Shown piece by piece: positions 23,750 through 32,906 of a stretch of DNA of 64,000 bases. Origin of the DNA: Vibrio aestuarianus (GTDB taxonomy: Bacteria; Pseudomonadota; Gammaproteobacteria; Enterobacterales; Vibrionaceae); NCBI RefSeq assembly GCF_012395185.1, contig NZ_JAAZTU010000006.1, positions 1 through 64,000 of the forward strand, given 5' to 3'. Every line of letters starts with the position of its first letter. Positions within the stretch are counted from its first letter, which is position 1. The translations under genes were made by a program, and so were the position numbers. The notes under the pieces are model-generated. The model ran no database searches, was not told the DNA's origin, and saw nothing but the letters and a program-made list of their open reading frames with translations.

Positions 23750-25447
23750 ATGATTATTAGAAGAAAGTTCTTAGTGGTTTTTTCTTTGATTGCATTACTA
23801 CTTATTGTGGTAGGGTGGAGTTTGGTTAAAACACATTTGCAAGCGTTTTCAATTGGCCTACTGCATCAATACTCCCAAGTCGTTAATCATTACCGTTCAA
23901 ACAACACGCTAGACCCTATCATTAGAGAGGTCGAACTGGTTCGTCAGGTTTCTTTGCATCCCAATATCATTACATGGGCGGAAAATGCCGAAGATTCAGT
24001 CTATATTGACGTAGCTACAGATACATTAGAACAGTTTCGCTGGCAGTTGCTCAGCAAAAATTTTTTCGTTGCTCTGGATTCAAATTTAGCTTACTACTTT
24101 AATTCAACGGAGAATATACGCGAGTCAGCGAGTTTGCTGCGTTATCATTTGAATCCAGAGCAAGCTGAAGATCAGTGGTATTTTAAGCATAAACAGCGAG
24201 CAGCACCATTTGGTGTCAACATCAATCACGATCATCATTTAGGCATAACTAAATTATGGATCAACCAGTCAATCATTAAAAATGGTCAGTTTCTCGGCAT
24301 TGTGGGTACCGGTTTGTCATTAGAACCATTTATGGACGGGCTCTTCCGTGAGAATGCGATTGGGGTTGATACATTGTTTGTGGATGAGTTACTAAATGTA
24401 CAGCTCATCAGAGATGCAAATATTCAATTTTCTGACGATTTCAAAAGCAAAGTTCAAGGTAAACCACTGTCGGCTTTTATCCAAGATCCTAATGATTATG
24501 TTCACGTTGTGCAGGCTATCAAAGCCCAAAAAAATGGAGCAGAGCCAAACGCACTACTGGTTGACTACAATGACAGTAATTCCTTGGTTTCAATCAACTA
24601 CATTAAGCCACTGAATTGGTTTGAGGTTACCTTTATTAATATGGATAGCTTGTTGGCATCGACGAATGTCACGTTACTTTGTTGTGTTTTACTCTTAACG
24701 CTTGTTGGATTTTTGCTCACTATTTGGCTGGTCATTGAGCTAACCTTTCTACGTCCTTTCGCTCGCCTTGTTAAGGCAGCACAGCAGTACCGCACTCAAG
24801 ACTACCCCATTCAATTTACTTATAAACCACATTCTGAAATCGGGGAGGTGATGCGCTTTATCGAAAAACTAACCAAGGGAATCCTTCATGGACAAGCTAA
24901 TATTGACCGATTAGTGGCAATAAGAACCTCTGCTCTCGATCACCTCTCTACCATTGATCCTTTGACTCAACTACTCAATAAAAAAGGGATGGAAGCTGAG
25001 ATTAAAAGTGAATTAGCCAGAGTAAAACGAGAAAATAGTCATTTTGGATTACTTTGGATAGATATTGGAAAATATGGCACGACTGCTCAGAATGATAAGT
25101 GTGTCATCACTGACTCACAACTCATACAGGTTACCGACAACATAAATTTGGCAATAAGAGAATATGATTCTGCTGGCCGCTGGGCCGATAATGAATTTCT
25201 TATCGTAGTCAGAAGTGATAGCTATAACAGTCTGTTAGCACTATCGAAACGTTTAACTGAGCTTTCATCAAATAGCGTGGGCGCAGAAAATTCAACATCA
25301 ATTGACTTATCGATTGGTGGGGCACTGATAAACGGAGGGTGTTCTATCACAGAGGCTCTGGCTAAAGCTGACACCGCACTTTATATGGCAAAGCAGTCTA
25401 AAGAATGCCAAGTCTATATCTGGCAAGAAGGAAGTCATGTGGCTTAG
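23750..25447 (+). CDS. Membrane sensor protein with degenerate GGDEF domain
   Basis: A 565-residue protein. TM1 is at about 7-25, a large extracytoplasmic sensor region (Cache-like by layout; LGIVGTGLSLEPFMDGLF is Cache-like) at 26-305, TM2 at about 307-332, a HAMP-like linker to 385 and a GGDEF-type domain at about 400-555. The domain opens well (STIDPLTQLLNKKGMEAEI) but the signature GG(D/E)EF is replaced by ADNEF in GRWADNEFLIVV, and LFDIDxFK is only LLWIDIGKYG. Catalytic diguanylate cyclase activity is therefore unlikely; c-di-GMP or GTP sensing, or a partner role, are possible. Start ATG 23750 has a weak SD. It lies alone between topA and glgC. Confidence 0.75.
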   Translation: MIIRRKFLVVFSLIALLLIVVGWSLVKTHLQAFSIGLLHQYSQVVNHYRSNNTLDPIIREVELVRQVSLHPNIITWAENAEDSVYIDVATDTLEQFRWQLLSKNFFVALDSNLAYYFNSTENIRESASLLRYHLNPEQAEDQWYFKHKQRAAPFGVNINHDHHLGITKLWINQSIIKNGQFLGIVGTGLSLEPFMDGLFRENAIGVDTLFVDELLNVQLIRDANIQFSDDFKSKVQGKPLSAFIQDPNDYVHVVQAIKAQKNGAEPNALLVDYNDSNSLVSINYIKPLNWFEVTFINMDSLLASTNVTLLCCVLLLTLVGFLLTIWLVIELTFLRPFARLVKAAQQYRTQDYPIQFTYKPHSEIGEVMRFIEKLTKGILHGQANIDRLVAIRTSALDHLSTIDPLTQLLNKKGMEAEIKSELARVKRENSHFGLLWIDIGKYGTTAQNDKCVITDSQLIQVTDNINLAIREYDSAGRWADNEFLIVVRSDSYNSLLALSKRLTELSSNSVGAENSTSIDLSIGGALINGGCSITEALAKADTALYMAKQSKECQVYIWQEGSHVA

Positions 25448-25901
25448 CCAGACATATTGGGATTTGTATCGAACGAAATTTAACCTAAAAAACCTTAAAC
25501 TGACGCTGTTGTATCAGGTGTCTAGAGGTTTTAACTGGATGTCATAAATGTGTTTTATTATTGATTTTCATAGCGTGTATATGAGATGAAAAAACGATAC
25601 AAAAAACGGATATTAACGTTTGGTTAATGCATTGTTGTATTTATATTTTATGGGGCATTGAAATGTGAGCTAGGTTAGGAGTTGGCAATCTAACGGATTA
25701 ATAGTCGACAGAACAGCGTATTTAAAATTGAATTCTTCTAGCAATTCGATAACGTATAGGCATCCGTTTTTGAGTGAAAGGTATTTTACAAAATCTCGGA
25801 TTTTACAAGAGCGTTATATAAAGGAAAAGCATCCATACTCCCCCTCAATACTAATAAGTATGGAATGCGAATATAAAAATGAAAAAATATGGAGAATTAT
25901 T
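25448..25901. other. Intergenic region and leader of glgC
   Basis: 454 bases of AT-rich sequence with no convincing gene. In the last 75 bases a hairpin forms between GCATCCATACT (25829-25839) and AGTATGGAATGC (25857-25868) with one bulged base. GGA triplets in and around it (AAGGAAAAG, TATGGAATG, and the SD TATGGAGAA) resemble the layout of CsrA targets. Confidence 0.45.
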
Positions 25902-27119
25902 ATGGCTGGTGTTTTAGGTATGATCCTTGCTGGTGGTGAAGGCTCTCGCTTGATGCCCTTGACTGCATCTCGTAGTAAACCTGCGGTTCCATTTGGTGGT
26001 AGCTATCGCTTAATCGACTTTGCACTTAACAACTTTGTTAACGCAGATCTTATGCGTATTTATGTATTGACACAGTTCAAATCACAGTCCCTTTATCTAC
26101 ATATGAAGAAAGGATGGAATTTGACGAGTATCACGGACCGCTTTATTGACTCGATTCCAGCACAGATGCGTGATGGTAAGCGTTGGTACGAGGGGACGGC
26201 AGATGCTATCTACCAAAATATTAGTTTTATCGAGCTATCAGCACCTGATCAAGTGTGTATCTTCGGTTCTGACCATATTTATAAAATGGATATACGTCAG
26301 ATGCTTGACTTCCACAAGCGCGTTGATGCGAAATTGACTGTATCGGCTTTAAGAATGCCACTCTCTGAGGCTTCTCAATTTGGTGTTATTGAAGTTGATG
26401 AGCATGGCAAAATGATCGGCTTTGAAGAAAAGCCTAGTAATCCTAAGTCTATCCCTGGACACCCTGATCTTGCTCTTGTTTCTATGGGTAACTATATTTT
26501 TGACGCAAACACATTATGCGAAGAGTTACGCTTAGACGCTGAGAATAAAGAATCTAGTCATGATTTCGGTAAAGATATCATTCCTAAACTCTTCCCTGAA
26601 GGTGGGGTTTATGTCTATGATTTTTCTACGAATGTTATCAAGGGTGAAAAAGAAGCCACTTATTGGCGCGATGTGGGTACGATTGATGCCTACTGGTCTG
26701 CTCATATGGACTTACTTGAGCACGATGCCGATTTCTCACTCTATAACCGTAGTTGGCCATTGCACACTTATTATCCGCCATTACCGCCAGCAACCTTTGT
26801 AGATTCACATGATCGTAAAGTACAAATTACAGATAGCTTGATCTCTGGTGGTAGCTATATTCAAGGTGCAAAGATATACAAATCAGTGCTAGGCTATCGC
26901 AGTAATATTGCCGCAAATACTTTAATTAGTGAGTCAGTGATTTTAGGTGATGTCAAAATCGGTGAAGGCTGTAGTATTAAACGCACAATTATTGATAAAA
27001 ATGTTGAGATTGCACCAGGTACCATCATTGGTGAAGATCTAGAGCTTGATAGACAACGCTTCCACGTGTCAGATGAGGGGATCGTTGTTATTGCAAAAGG
27101 AACGAAAGTTGGATTCTAA
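25902..27119 (+). CDS. glgC: Glucose-1-phosphate adenylyltransferase GlgC
   Basis: A 405-residue nucleotidyltransferase making ADP-glucose, the committed step of glycogen synthesis. N-terminal GMILAGGEGSRLMPLTASRSKPAVPFGG is the nucleotide-binding and activator region; WYEGTADAIYQN, FGSDHIYKMD and GFEEKP follow, and a left-handed beta-helix tail begins near residue 295. The frame is open back to 25728, but ATG 25902 has GGAGAA six bases upstream and gives the family N terminus. glgA follows with an 11-base overlap. No glgB, glgX or glgP is present here. Confidence 0.95.
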   Translation: MAGVLGMILAGGEGSRLMPLTASRSKPAVPFGGSYRLIDFALNNFVNADLMRIYVLTQFKSQSLYLHMKKGWNLTSITDRFIDSIPAQMRDGKRWYEGTADAIYQNISFIELSAPDQVCIFGSDHIYKMDIRQMLDFHKRVDAKLTVSALRMPLSEASQFGVIEVDEHGKMIGFEEKPSNPKSIPGHPDLALVSMGNYIFDANTLCEELRLDAENKESSHDFGKDIIPKLFPEGGVYVYDFSTNVIKGEKEATYWRDVGTIDAYWSAHMDLLEHDADFSLYNRSWPLHTYYPPLPPATFVDSHDRKVQITDSLISGGSYIQGAKIYKSVLGYRSNIAANTLISESVILGDVKIGEGCSIKRTIIDKNVEIAPGTIIGEDLELDRQRFHVSDEGIVVIAKGTKVGF

Positions 27120-28575
27120 AAGGGAAAAAATCGAGGTTTGGTTTACCGTTTCAGAAGCACAGGGATTGATTAAAAGTGGTGGTTTGGCGGATGTCGCCAA
27201 GGCGCTACCGAAAGCACTTCAAGAGTTAGATCATCAGGTAGCCATTGTGCTACCTGCTTATCGCTCTATACCGGGGCTAAATGAAGCTCCAGTTGTGTTA
27301 GAGACTGAGCTTACTCATTGGCCTCACACCCAATATCGAGTGCGTGAAATGCAGCTTGATGGTGTACCAGTCTATTTGATCGACTGCCCACATTATTTTG
27401 ACCGTCCAGAAATGTATGGTGAGAATAACCAAGCCTATTCAGATAACGGTGAACGTTTTGGCTTTTTTTCAGCAGCGAGTCTGGATGTGTTGCCGAAATT
27501 AGGCAAAAAACCGCAAGTTATTCACGCTAATGATTGGCATACAGGATTAGTTCCTTTCTTGCTTAGAACTCGTTATCAGCACGACCCATACTTTTCTGAG
27601 ATGAAGAGTGTCTTGACGGTGCATAATGCTATCTTCAAGGGGATCTTCTCTTATCATCAATTAGAAATTATTCCTGAATTAAATTTATCTGGTATGGAGT
27701 TTCTGCAATATGGGCATGATCACGTTAGCATGCTGCGTGCAGGTATTGCCTTTGCCGATAAAATTAATGCAGTCAGTCCTAATTATGCATCTGAATTGCT
27801 GACGCCTTTGGGCTCTCATGGACTGGTTGATGATTTTGTACACAGAGCAAGGGATCTTCACGGTATTGTCAATGGCTGTGATTACAGTGAATGGAATCCA
27901 CAACAGGATGAATATCTTCCTCTTGGCTATTCAGATGAGGCGGAATCGCTGCATGCGGGTAAATTAGCAAGCAAACAGATACTGCAAGAAGAGCTGCAAT
28001 TACCTAAACGTTCATTACCACTGTTTGGTATGGTTTGTCGTTTAACTCACCAAAAAGGGTTTCATTACATTCTACCCATCCTCGAGCAGTTTTTACGTAA
28101 TGATGTTCAAGTGATTATTGTTGGGACGGGTGAACCTGAAGTTGCCACTCGTTTGCAGAAAATCGCTTCGTTGTATCCACATAAATTTGCCTTTGTTGAA
28201 GCTTATAGCAATCGTTTCGCGCACTTGGTTGAAGCCGGTTCAGATTTCTTTCTTATGCCGTCAGAATTTGAGGCGTGTGGCTTGAACCAGATCTATAGCA
28301 TGGCTTACGGCACATTGCCTATTGTGCGTGAAGTCGGTGGCCTGAAAGATACGGTTCGTGATTACGATAAGTACCCTGATGAAGCAACGGGTTTTGGTTT
28401 CCATGAACCGTCTGCTGAGGCTTTGCTGATTACTATGCAACGGGCGATGCTATTTTATCTTCAGCATCCAGATAAAATGTTAGAAGTACAGCAACGCGCT
28501 ATGCGCCAAGATTTTAGTTGGCAAGATTCAGCGAAAGAATACATCAAAATGTATCAAGACGCGGTATTTAGTTAA
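27109..28575 (+). CDS. glgA: Glycogen synthase GlgA
   Basis: A 488-residue GT5 glucosyltransferase extending alpha-1,4-glucan from ADP-glucose. The ADP-glucose motif is GLIKSGGLADVAKALPKAL near the N terminus; the C-terminal GT-B half has VCRLTHQKGFHYI and MPSEFEACGLNQIYSMAYGTLPIVREVGGLKDTV. No ATG or GTG gives a normal N terminus. TTG at 27109, eight bases after AAAAGG and overlapping the glgC end by 11 bases, is the best start. The beginning EVWFTVSEAQGL is a little unlike the usual ILFVASEVEGL but aligns in position. Confidence 0.92.
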   Translation: MDSKREKIEVWFTVSEAQGLIKSGGLADVAKALPKALQELDHQVAIVLPAYRSIPGLNEAPVVLETELTHWPHTQYRVREMQLDGVPVYLIDCPHYFDRPEMYGENNQAYSDNGERFGFFSAASLDVLPKLGKKPQVIHANDWHTGLVPFLLRTRYQHDPYFSEMKSVLTVHNAIFKGIFSYHQLEIIPELNLSGMEFLQYGHDHVSMLRAGIAFADKINAVSPNYASELLTPLGSHGLVDDFVHRARDLHGIVNGCDYSEWNPQQDEYLPLGYSDEAESLHAGKLASKQILQEELQLPKRSLPLFGMVCRLTHQKGFHYILPILEQFLRNDVQVIIVGTGEPEVATRLQKIASLYPHKFAFVEAYSNRFAHLVEAGSDFFLMPSEFEACGLNQIYSMAYGTLPIVREVGGLKDTVRDYDKYPDEATGFGFHEPSAEALLITMQRAMLFYLQHPDKMLEVQQRAMRQDFSWQDSAKEYIKMYQDAVFS

Positions 28576-28585
28576 TAACAAATGA

Positions 28586-28608
28586 AAAGGCGCTTCGGCG
28601 CCTTTGTC
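28586..28608 (+). terminator. Terminator after glgA
   Basis: AAAGGCGC (28586-28593) pairs with GCGCCTTT (28598-28605) around a TTCG tetraloop. The T-tract is short, so termination may be partial. Confidence 0.6.
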
Positions 28609-28716
28609 TCATGCTATAGAGCCGATAAACCAAACATAATTTTACATCCTGCTACCAATAGTATTGGTATTTTGTGGTAGTCTTAATACTCATTGATTGC
28701 GAACAAATATCTCAAT

Positions 28717-29517
28717 ATGTCTCAGAGTTTACTTTTCCATAAAACTTACCATCATCCGACCAGTGATGAATGGGTTGTCTTTGTCCATGGGGCAGGGGGA
28801 AGCTCATCTATCTGGTTTAAGCAGATAAAAGCATACAGAGAACATTTTAATTTATTGTTAATTGACCTCCGTGGTCACGGCAAATCCAATCAGTTACTTA
28901 AAGAATTAATGGCCAATCGCTATACTTTTAAATCAGTTACACAAGATATTCTCAAAGTGTTGGATCATCTGAAAATCCAATCTGCCCATTTTGTTGGTAT
29001 GTCACTAGGAACAATTATTGTCAGAAACCTTGCTGAATTAGCGTCTAGTCGTGTTAGAACGATGGTGTTAGGTGGTGCGGTGACGCGTTTTGACGTTCGT
29101 TCGCAGGTGCTAGTTAAGGTAGGCAATTTAAGTAAGCATATCATTCCTTATATGTGGCTATATCGATTGTTCGCTTATATTGTTATGCCACAACGTACTC
29201 AAAAAGAGTCTCGACATCTGTTCATACGAGAAGCAAGAAAACTGTGCCAAAAAGAGTTTAAACGCTGGTTTATGCTGACTTCGGAAGTTAACCCTTTAAT
29301 GAAGTACTTTAAAGAGAAAGAACTACCAATCCCGACTCTTTATCTGATGGGCGAGAGAGACTATATGTTCATTAAACCCGTCAAGGACATGGTGGCACAC
29401 CACAAAAAGAGTATTCTGTTAGAAATACCCAATTGTGGACATGTTTGTAATGTTGAACAGCCGGAGATGTTTAATCGACACTCTATTGAATTCATTCAAC
29501 AGAATATGTCTCGCTAA
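28717..29517 (+). CDS. Alpha/beta hydrolase
   Basis: A 266-residue alpha/beta-hydrolase-fold protein of unknown substrate. The nucleophile elbow is GMSLGT, the oxyanion region FVHGAGGSS, the acid probably the Asp of MGERDYMF and the histidine in NCGHVCNVEQPE. The frame is open to a TTG at 28693, but the ATG at 28717 is more natural; neither has a strong SD. The middle cap region (residues about 130-200) is rich in basic and aromatic residues. It stands alone and converges on the DUF2007 gene. Esterase, lipase or acyl-transfer functions are all possible. Confidence 0.75.
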   Translation: MSQSLLFHKTYHHPTSDEWVVFVHGAGGSSSIWFKQIKAYREHFNLLLIDLRGHGKSNQLLKELMANRYTFKSVTQDILKVLDHLKIQSAHFVGMSLGTIIVRNLAELASSRVRTMVLGGAVTRFDVRSQVLVKVGNLSKHIIPYMWLYRLFAYIVMPQRTQKESRHLFIREARKLCQKEFKRWFMLTSEVNPLMKYFKEKELPIPTLYLMGERDYMFIKPVKDMVAHHKKSILLEIPNCGHVCNVEQPEMFNRHSIEFIQQNMSR

Positions 29518-29546
29518 TTTCGATACGAGTAGACGGTCAATGGGAG

Positions 29547-29855
29547 CTACTGAACTGAACTGCAATGCCAGCAGGCAGAAAACTGCGGTTCGTTCTCTTC
29601 TCCGCATTTTTGGCAGTACCAGTTGGACACATTTTGTTCATGGTTATCGCGGTAAGTTTCTATAACTGCAAGAGCTTCACGTTCTTTATGAGCATCGAGT
29701 AGCCATACATAAGGGTTAGTTTCTTCTCCAAAAGGCAATTCACCTTGTAAACCAAACAGGCCTTCTCCCCTGACTTCACACTGAATTTTTTCTTGCTGCA
29801 AGAGATGACTGACGATATGTGCTTCTAATAATAAGTTCGAGACGAATATCTTCAT
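29547..29855 (-). CDS. DUF2007 domain protein with C-terminal zinc ribbon
   Basis: A 102-residue protein. The N-terminal part (MKIFVSNLLLEAHIVSHLLQQEKIQCEVRGEGLFGLQGELPF) is the DUF2007 fold, a small PII-like alpha/beta domain sometimes called a putative signal-transducing domain. The C-terminal CQKCGEENEPQFSACWHC holds four Cys in two CxxC pairs, a likely zinc ribbon. Function unknown. It starts 11 bases after the TVP38-family gene ends on the same strand, so the two are probably co-transcribed. Confidence 0.7.
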   Translation of the reverse strand: MKIFVSNLLLEAHIVSHLLQQEKIQCEVRGEGLFGLQGELPFGEETNPYVWLLDAHKEREALAVIETYRDNHEQNVSNWYCQKCGEENEPQFSACWHCSSVQ

Positions 29856-29866
29856 GTTGATTGGCT

Positions 29867-30547
29867 CTAAGTCGTTTTGGTCATATTGTTGAATTTAGAT
29901 AGACCCCATTTCGCTATCATGGGAAACAATCCAAGCAGTGCAAATGAAAGCAAGACGGACGGTGAAATAATACCAGATAGACTATCTATTTCAGATAACT
30001 GTGTGCCTGCATTCAAATAGACAGCAGTGCCTGGCAACATCCCCAACTGGCTAACTAAATAAAAGCGAACAGTGGAAAGTGGTGTTAAGCCCATTAACAA
30101 ATTGATCAAGAAAAATGGAAAGACAGGTATCAAGCGCAGAGAAAATAGATAGAAAGCGCCATCACTTTCCACACCTTGGTTTATCGCTTTCAGTTTTGAG
30201 CCAAATTTGTCTTGCACCCATTCACGCAGTAAAAAGCGGCTGCTTAAAAAAGCTAGTGTTGCCCCGATAGTACTGGCAAAGGAGACTAAAAGTAGGCTAG
30301 TCCAAAAGCCGAATAGCGCCGCGCCTAATAAAGTGACCACTGCCGCCCCAGGTATCGAAAATGCCGTGACTAAAATATAGAGCGAGAAATAGAGTGCAGC
30401 TGCGCTCACAAAGTTTTGTTCAATATGCTCATTGAGCAGTAATTGCTGTGCTTTGGCGTTTTCTAAGGTTAGATACTGGCCAAAATTCATCGCTAGTAGA
30501 ATGATGGTAATTAATAGGATTAGACCCAAGACAATTTTTTTATTCAT
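29867..30547 (-). CDS. TVP38/TMEM64 family membrane protein
   Basis: A 226-residue inner-membrane protein of the DedA/VTT superfamily. There is an N-terminal TM (about 5-22) and several more segments. The SNARE-associated core has SIPGAAVVTLLGAALFGFW, FASTIGATLAFLSSRFLLREWV and the conserved RLIPVFPFFLINLLMGL. Members of this superfamily act as lipid or thiosulfate-type transporters or flippases in different species, so the substrate cannot be read from the sequence. The frame is open to GTG 30559, but ATG 30547 has GGTGAGA well placed. It is followed by the DUF2007 gene. Confidence 0.82.
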   Translation of the reverse strand: MNKKIVLGLILLITIILLAMNFGQYLTLENAKAQQLLLNEHIEQNFVSAAALYFSLYILVTAFSIPGAAVVTLLGAALFGFWTSLLLVSFASTIGATLAFLSSRFLLREWVQDKFGSKLKAINQGVESDGAFYLFSLRLIPVFPFFLINLLMGLTPLSTVRFYLVSQLGMLPGTAVYLNAGTQLSEIDSLSGIISPSVLLSFALLGLFPMIAKWGLSKFNNMTKTT

Positions 30548-30623
30548 GCTTTTTCTCACCGCGTTTTTACACTAGATATAGTGAATAGGACATGGAAAGT
30601 CGAACTTTTATTTCAAAATGGAA

Positions 30624-30661
30624 TAAAAAAGCGCCCGCAATGAAGTGCGAGCGCTTTTTGA
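30624..30661 (-). terminator. Terminator after tfoY
   Basis: A stem of AAAAAGCGC and GCGCTTTTT (30626-30634 / 30651-30659) extended after one mismatch by CGCA/TGCG, with a six-base loop. It has a T run on the minus strand. Confidence 0.75.
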
Positions 30662-30678
30662 AAGGTTGTGGTTAACGT

Positions 30679-31266
30679 TTATAGATTATTGGCGAGTTCA
30701 TCACGACGAGATTGCGAAATAACAGACCAGTGTTTTCCTTCAATCGCGCCTTCTAAAGCCCAAAGCAATTCTAAACTGACAGTCGAAGAGTGGGTTTGCT
30801 GAATGGCTTTGTACGCTTCTAAAGCACCTTTCGCTTGTAAATCATTAACCGATTCAATACCTGCTTTTTTGAGCATTCTTTCCGTTGCAAGACGCAAATT
30901 GGGCAGATCTTTCAAGCGATCTGGCTTTGCCTGAGCTTGAACTTCACGTTCTTGCTTGGCAATTTCAAGTGCGACAGATGCGTCTCTCAAGATTTGTTGC
31001 GGGTTGTTCCAGCAATTATCAGGTAATGCAAAATATTTAGTGACGACAGGAAAGCCGCGCTTTTTATATACATAAGGCTCATAGCCCTGCTGTACAAAGC
31101 GTTTTGTAGACACATCATCAGCGCGAATGTGAAGTTTATCGTTTACGACCAAAGCAAACATAGTGTCATCGACGAAAATACCGAAACCGCCAAACATTGA
31201 ACGAGATTTTACTTGTCCAAACTGTTCGAATAGTCGCATTGAATCTTTAAGTACTGGTTTATCCAT
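30679..31266 (-). CDS. tfoY: TfoX-family regulator TfoY
   Basis: A 195-residue regulator. The N-terminal TfoX domain (about 1-100: [50 protein letters not shown]) and the C-terminal TfoX domain (about 115-190: [38 protein letters not shown]) are both present. Vibrios have two paralogues: TfoX (chitin-induced competence) and TfoY (c-di-GMP-controlled; type VI secretion and motility in V. cholerae). I call TfoY because a GEMM riboswitch sits in its leader and purR is next door, as for V. cholerae TfoY. The protein sequence alone would not decide between the two. Confidence 0.88.
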   Translation of the reverse strand: MDKPVLKDSMRLFEQFGQVKSRSMFGGFGIFVDDTMFALVVNDKLHIRADDVSTKRFVQQGYEPYVYKKRGFPVVTKYFALPDNCWNNPQQILRDASVALEIAKQEREVQAQAKPDRLKDLPNLRLATERMLKKAGIESVNDLQAKGALEAYKAIQQTHSSTVSLELLWALEGAIEGKHWSVISQSRRDELANNL

Positions 31267-31630
31267 GTTGTAAATTCTCGGTGTATAGGTAATACGCCAC
31301 CAAAATCAGGTCCGAGAGGTTAGCAACTCTATGCAGAAAGTGTGTCAGTAAGGAGTAAACTTAATGCTAGTATCATTGCCATCGGCAACCCCGCTACCTA
31401 CCAATGTTTTGGTTTAGGCCGGAGGCTTTGCGTCCCATTCTTTCAAATGGTTTGCCCTGTGCGTGACTTCTAAGAATTAGAATAAATAAAAAATTGGACA
31501 AACATCACATTTGTATCTCTTATATGTGATGCCCATCTCAAAAGTTTCATGATTGAAAGTCAAATGTAATCCTAATTTTAAGAATATGGGCAGTTTTGAC
31601 TTTCGAACGATTAACGAGCAAAAATTTGAT
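31267..31630. other. Leader and promoter region between purR and tfoY
   Basis: Besides the riboswitch, this holds an inverted repeat CATCACAT (31503-31510) / ATGTGATG (31524-31531) between purR and the aptamer. On the minus strand it is followed by T-rich sequence, so it may terminate purR or form an operator. The half-sites face the wrong way for a CRP site. The tfoY promoter should lie between 31467 and 31630. Confidence 0.5.
31378..31467 (-). promoter_or_regulatory. Cyclic di-GMP-I riboswitch (GEMM) in the tfoY leader
   Basis: On the minus strand the aptamer starts with CACGCACAGGGCAAACC (from 31465), continues through a GAAA tetraloop hairpin (CCATTTGAAAGAATGG), GGGACGCAAAGCCTCCGG, CCTAAACC and GGTAGGTAGCGGGGTTGCC, and ends with GATGG near 31379. 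These are the near-invariant blocks of GEMM, including the tetraloop and its receptor, and they resemble the Vc2 aptamer ahead of V. cholerae tfoY almost base for base. It lies about 110 bases upstream of the tfoY start. Known behaviour is c-di-GMP-dependent control of tfoY translation. Confidence 0.95.
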
Positions 31631-32638
31631 TTATTTTTTTATATTTTTAACTGTTTTACGCTCAACAATCTCTGGGTGCATTTCAAAAATACGTCTTTCA
31701 TGCTCTTTGTCTTTAATGCGTTCTAACAAAATTTCAAATGCATTTTTTCCCACACGGCGCTTAGGTTGGTGAATGGTGGTTAGCGGTGGTGAAAAGTATT
31801 CAGCGAGCTCAATGTTGTCATAGCCAATCACTGACATGTCATCAGGGACACGGATACCTTTTTGTTGTAGGCGACTCATTAAACCTAAAGCCATAGTATC
31901 GTTAAAACAGAATACAGCCGTTGGACGTTTATCCATTGCTGCGATTTTATCTGCGGCTAATACGGCAGTGTCACACTCGAAGTTACCTTCCAGTATCCAG
32001 TTTTCATTCACAGTTAGGTTCGCTTCTGCAAGTGCGCGTTTGAAGCCTTGAATTCGCTCTTGGCAGGCTGCCTTTTCGAAGTGACCACTTAGACATGCAA
32101 TTTCAGTGTGACCATGATCGATAAGGTATTTGGTCGCTAGATAACCACCTTCTTCAGAATTATCGATGATTTTATCAGCTTGAGAGCTTTCTGGACCCCA
32201 GTCCATTATCACTTTAGGGATATCGGCATGGCGATCGAGCATTTCCAGAAGCTCTTCAGTGAGGTCTGAGCACATGACTAACATACCATCAACGCGTTTT
32301 TCCGCTAGCATGCGAATATAATCACGTTGTTTCTCATAGATACCGCCCGTGTTACACAAAATGAGCGTATAGCCTTGGCGATAGCAGTAGCTTTCCACGC
32401 CATCAATAACTTCGGAGAAAAACAAGTTAGTGGATTGGGTAACTAACATACCGATCGTACGGGTGGTATTACATTTCAAGCTACGAGCCACAGCACTTGG
32501 CGCATAGTTGAGTTCCGCTACTGCTTCCATCACTTTTTCTTGTGTAGCTTCAGCAACAAAGCGAGTTTTGTTAATCACGTGCGATACCGTGGTGGTTGAT
32601 ACGCCAGCGAGGCGAGCAACGTCTTTAATCGTAGCCAT
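31631..32638 (-). CDS. purR: LacI-family purine repressor PurR
   Basis: A 335-residue repressor. The HTH and hinge are at about 1-60 ([28 protein letters not shown] to PSAVARSLK), identical in plan to E. coli PurR (341 aa). The ligand domain has [47 protein letters not shown] and [25 protein letters not shown]. With hypoxanthine or guanine it would repress purine and related genes. It is preceded by torD on the same strand behind a terminator and followed by tfoY. A possible autoregulatory operator is not clear. Confidence 0.9.
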   Translation of the reverse strand: MATIKDVARLAGVSTTTVSHVINKTRFVAEATQEKVMEAVAELNYAPSAVARSLKCNTTRTIGMLVTQSTNLFFSEVIDGVESYCYRQGYTLILCNTGGIYEKQRDYIRMLAEKRVDGMLVMCSDLTEELLEMLDRHADIPKVIMDWGPESSQADKIIDNSEEGGYLATKYLIDHGHTEIACLSGHFEKAACQERIQGFKRALAEANLTVNENWILEGNFECDTAVLAADKIAAMDKRPTAVFCFNDTMALGLMSRLQQKGIRVPDDMSVIGYDNIELAEYFSPPLTTIHQPKRRVGKNAFEILLERIKDKEHERRIFEMHPEIVERKTVKNIKK

Positions 32639-32738
32639 AAATTCGTTCCTGTCGATAATTGCAGAACGGTTGAATCAGCTTACCATTCAGCAGAGTTAGG
32701 CTTATTACCTTGTTAAGATTGAAGCCTAAAAGTAATAA

Positions 32739-32768
32739 AAACACAAAAACCGCCGGAAACAGCGGTTT
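32739..32768 (-). terminator. Terminator downstream of torD
   Basis: AAACCGC (32747-32753) pairs with GCGGTTT (32762-32768); read on the minus strand the stem is followed by TTTTGTGTTTTT. It separates torD from purR. Confidence 0.7.
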
Positions 32769-32850
32769 GCATCTTAAAAATAATTTTTTATCGTTTTCAG
32801 TCAAGATTTTAGTCTGCAAACGTCAATCAGGCAATGAAAAATCTGCTTAA

Positions 32851-32883
32851 TAAATCAGTCAATTGTCACAGTTGACTGATTTA
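32851..32883. repeat. Perfect inverted repeat after torD
   Basis: TAAATCAGTCAA (32851-32862) and TTGACTGATTTA (32872-32883) form a perfect 12-bp stem with a nine-base loop, starting 24 bases after the torD stop. The T-tract on the minus strand is interrupted, so it may be a 3' stabiliser rather than a terminator. Confidence 0.6.
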
Positions 32884-32906
32884 TTGTGTATCTATGTAAA
32901 GACGCA

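Noticed and set aside
25728..25901. Extended N terminus for GlgC
   Set aside because: The upstream residues have no match to the family, and ATG 25902 has a good ribosome binding site.
30679..31266. Naming the gene tfoX (competence regulator)
   Set aside because: The riboswitch and the purR neighbour fit TfoY; the protein family alone cannot separate the two.
31503..31531. CRP-like site from TCACA and TGTGA
   Set aside because: The half-sites face in the opposite order to a CRP site (TGTGA-N6-TCACA) and the spacing is wrong; treated as a plain inverted repeat.
32814..32829. PurR operator upstream of purR (GCAAACG half)
   Set aside because: Only the left half fits the PurR consensus; the right half does not, and it lies 176 bases from the purR start.
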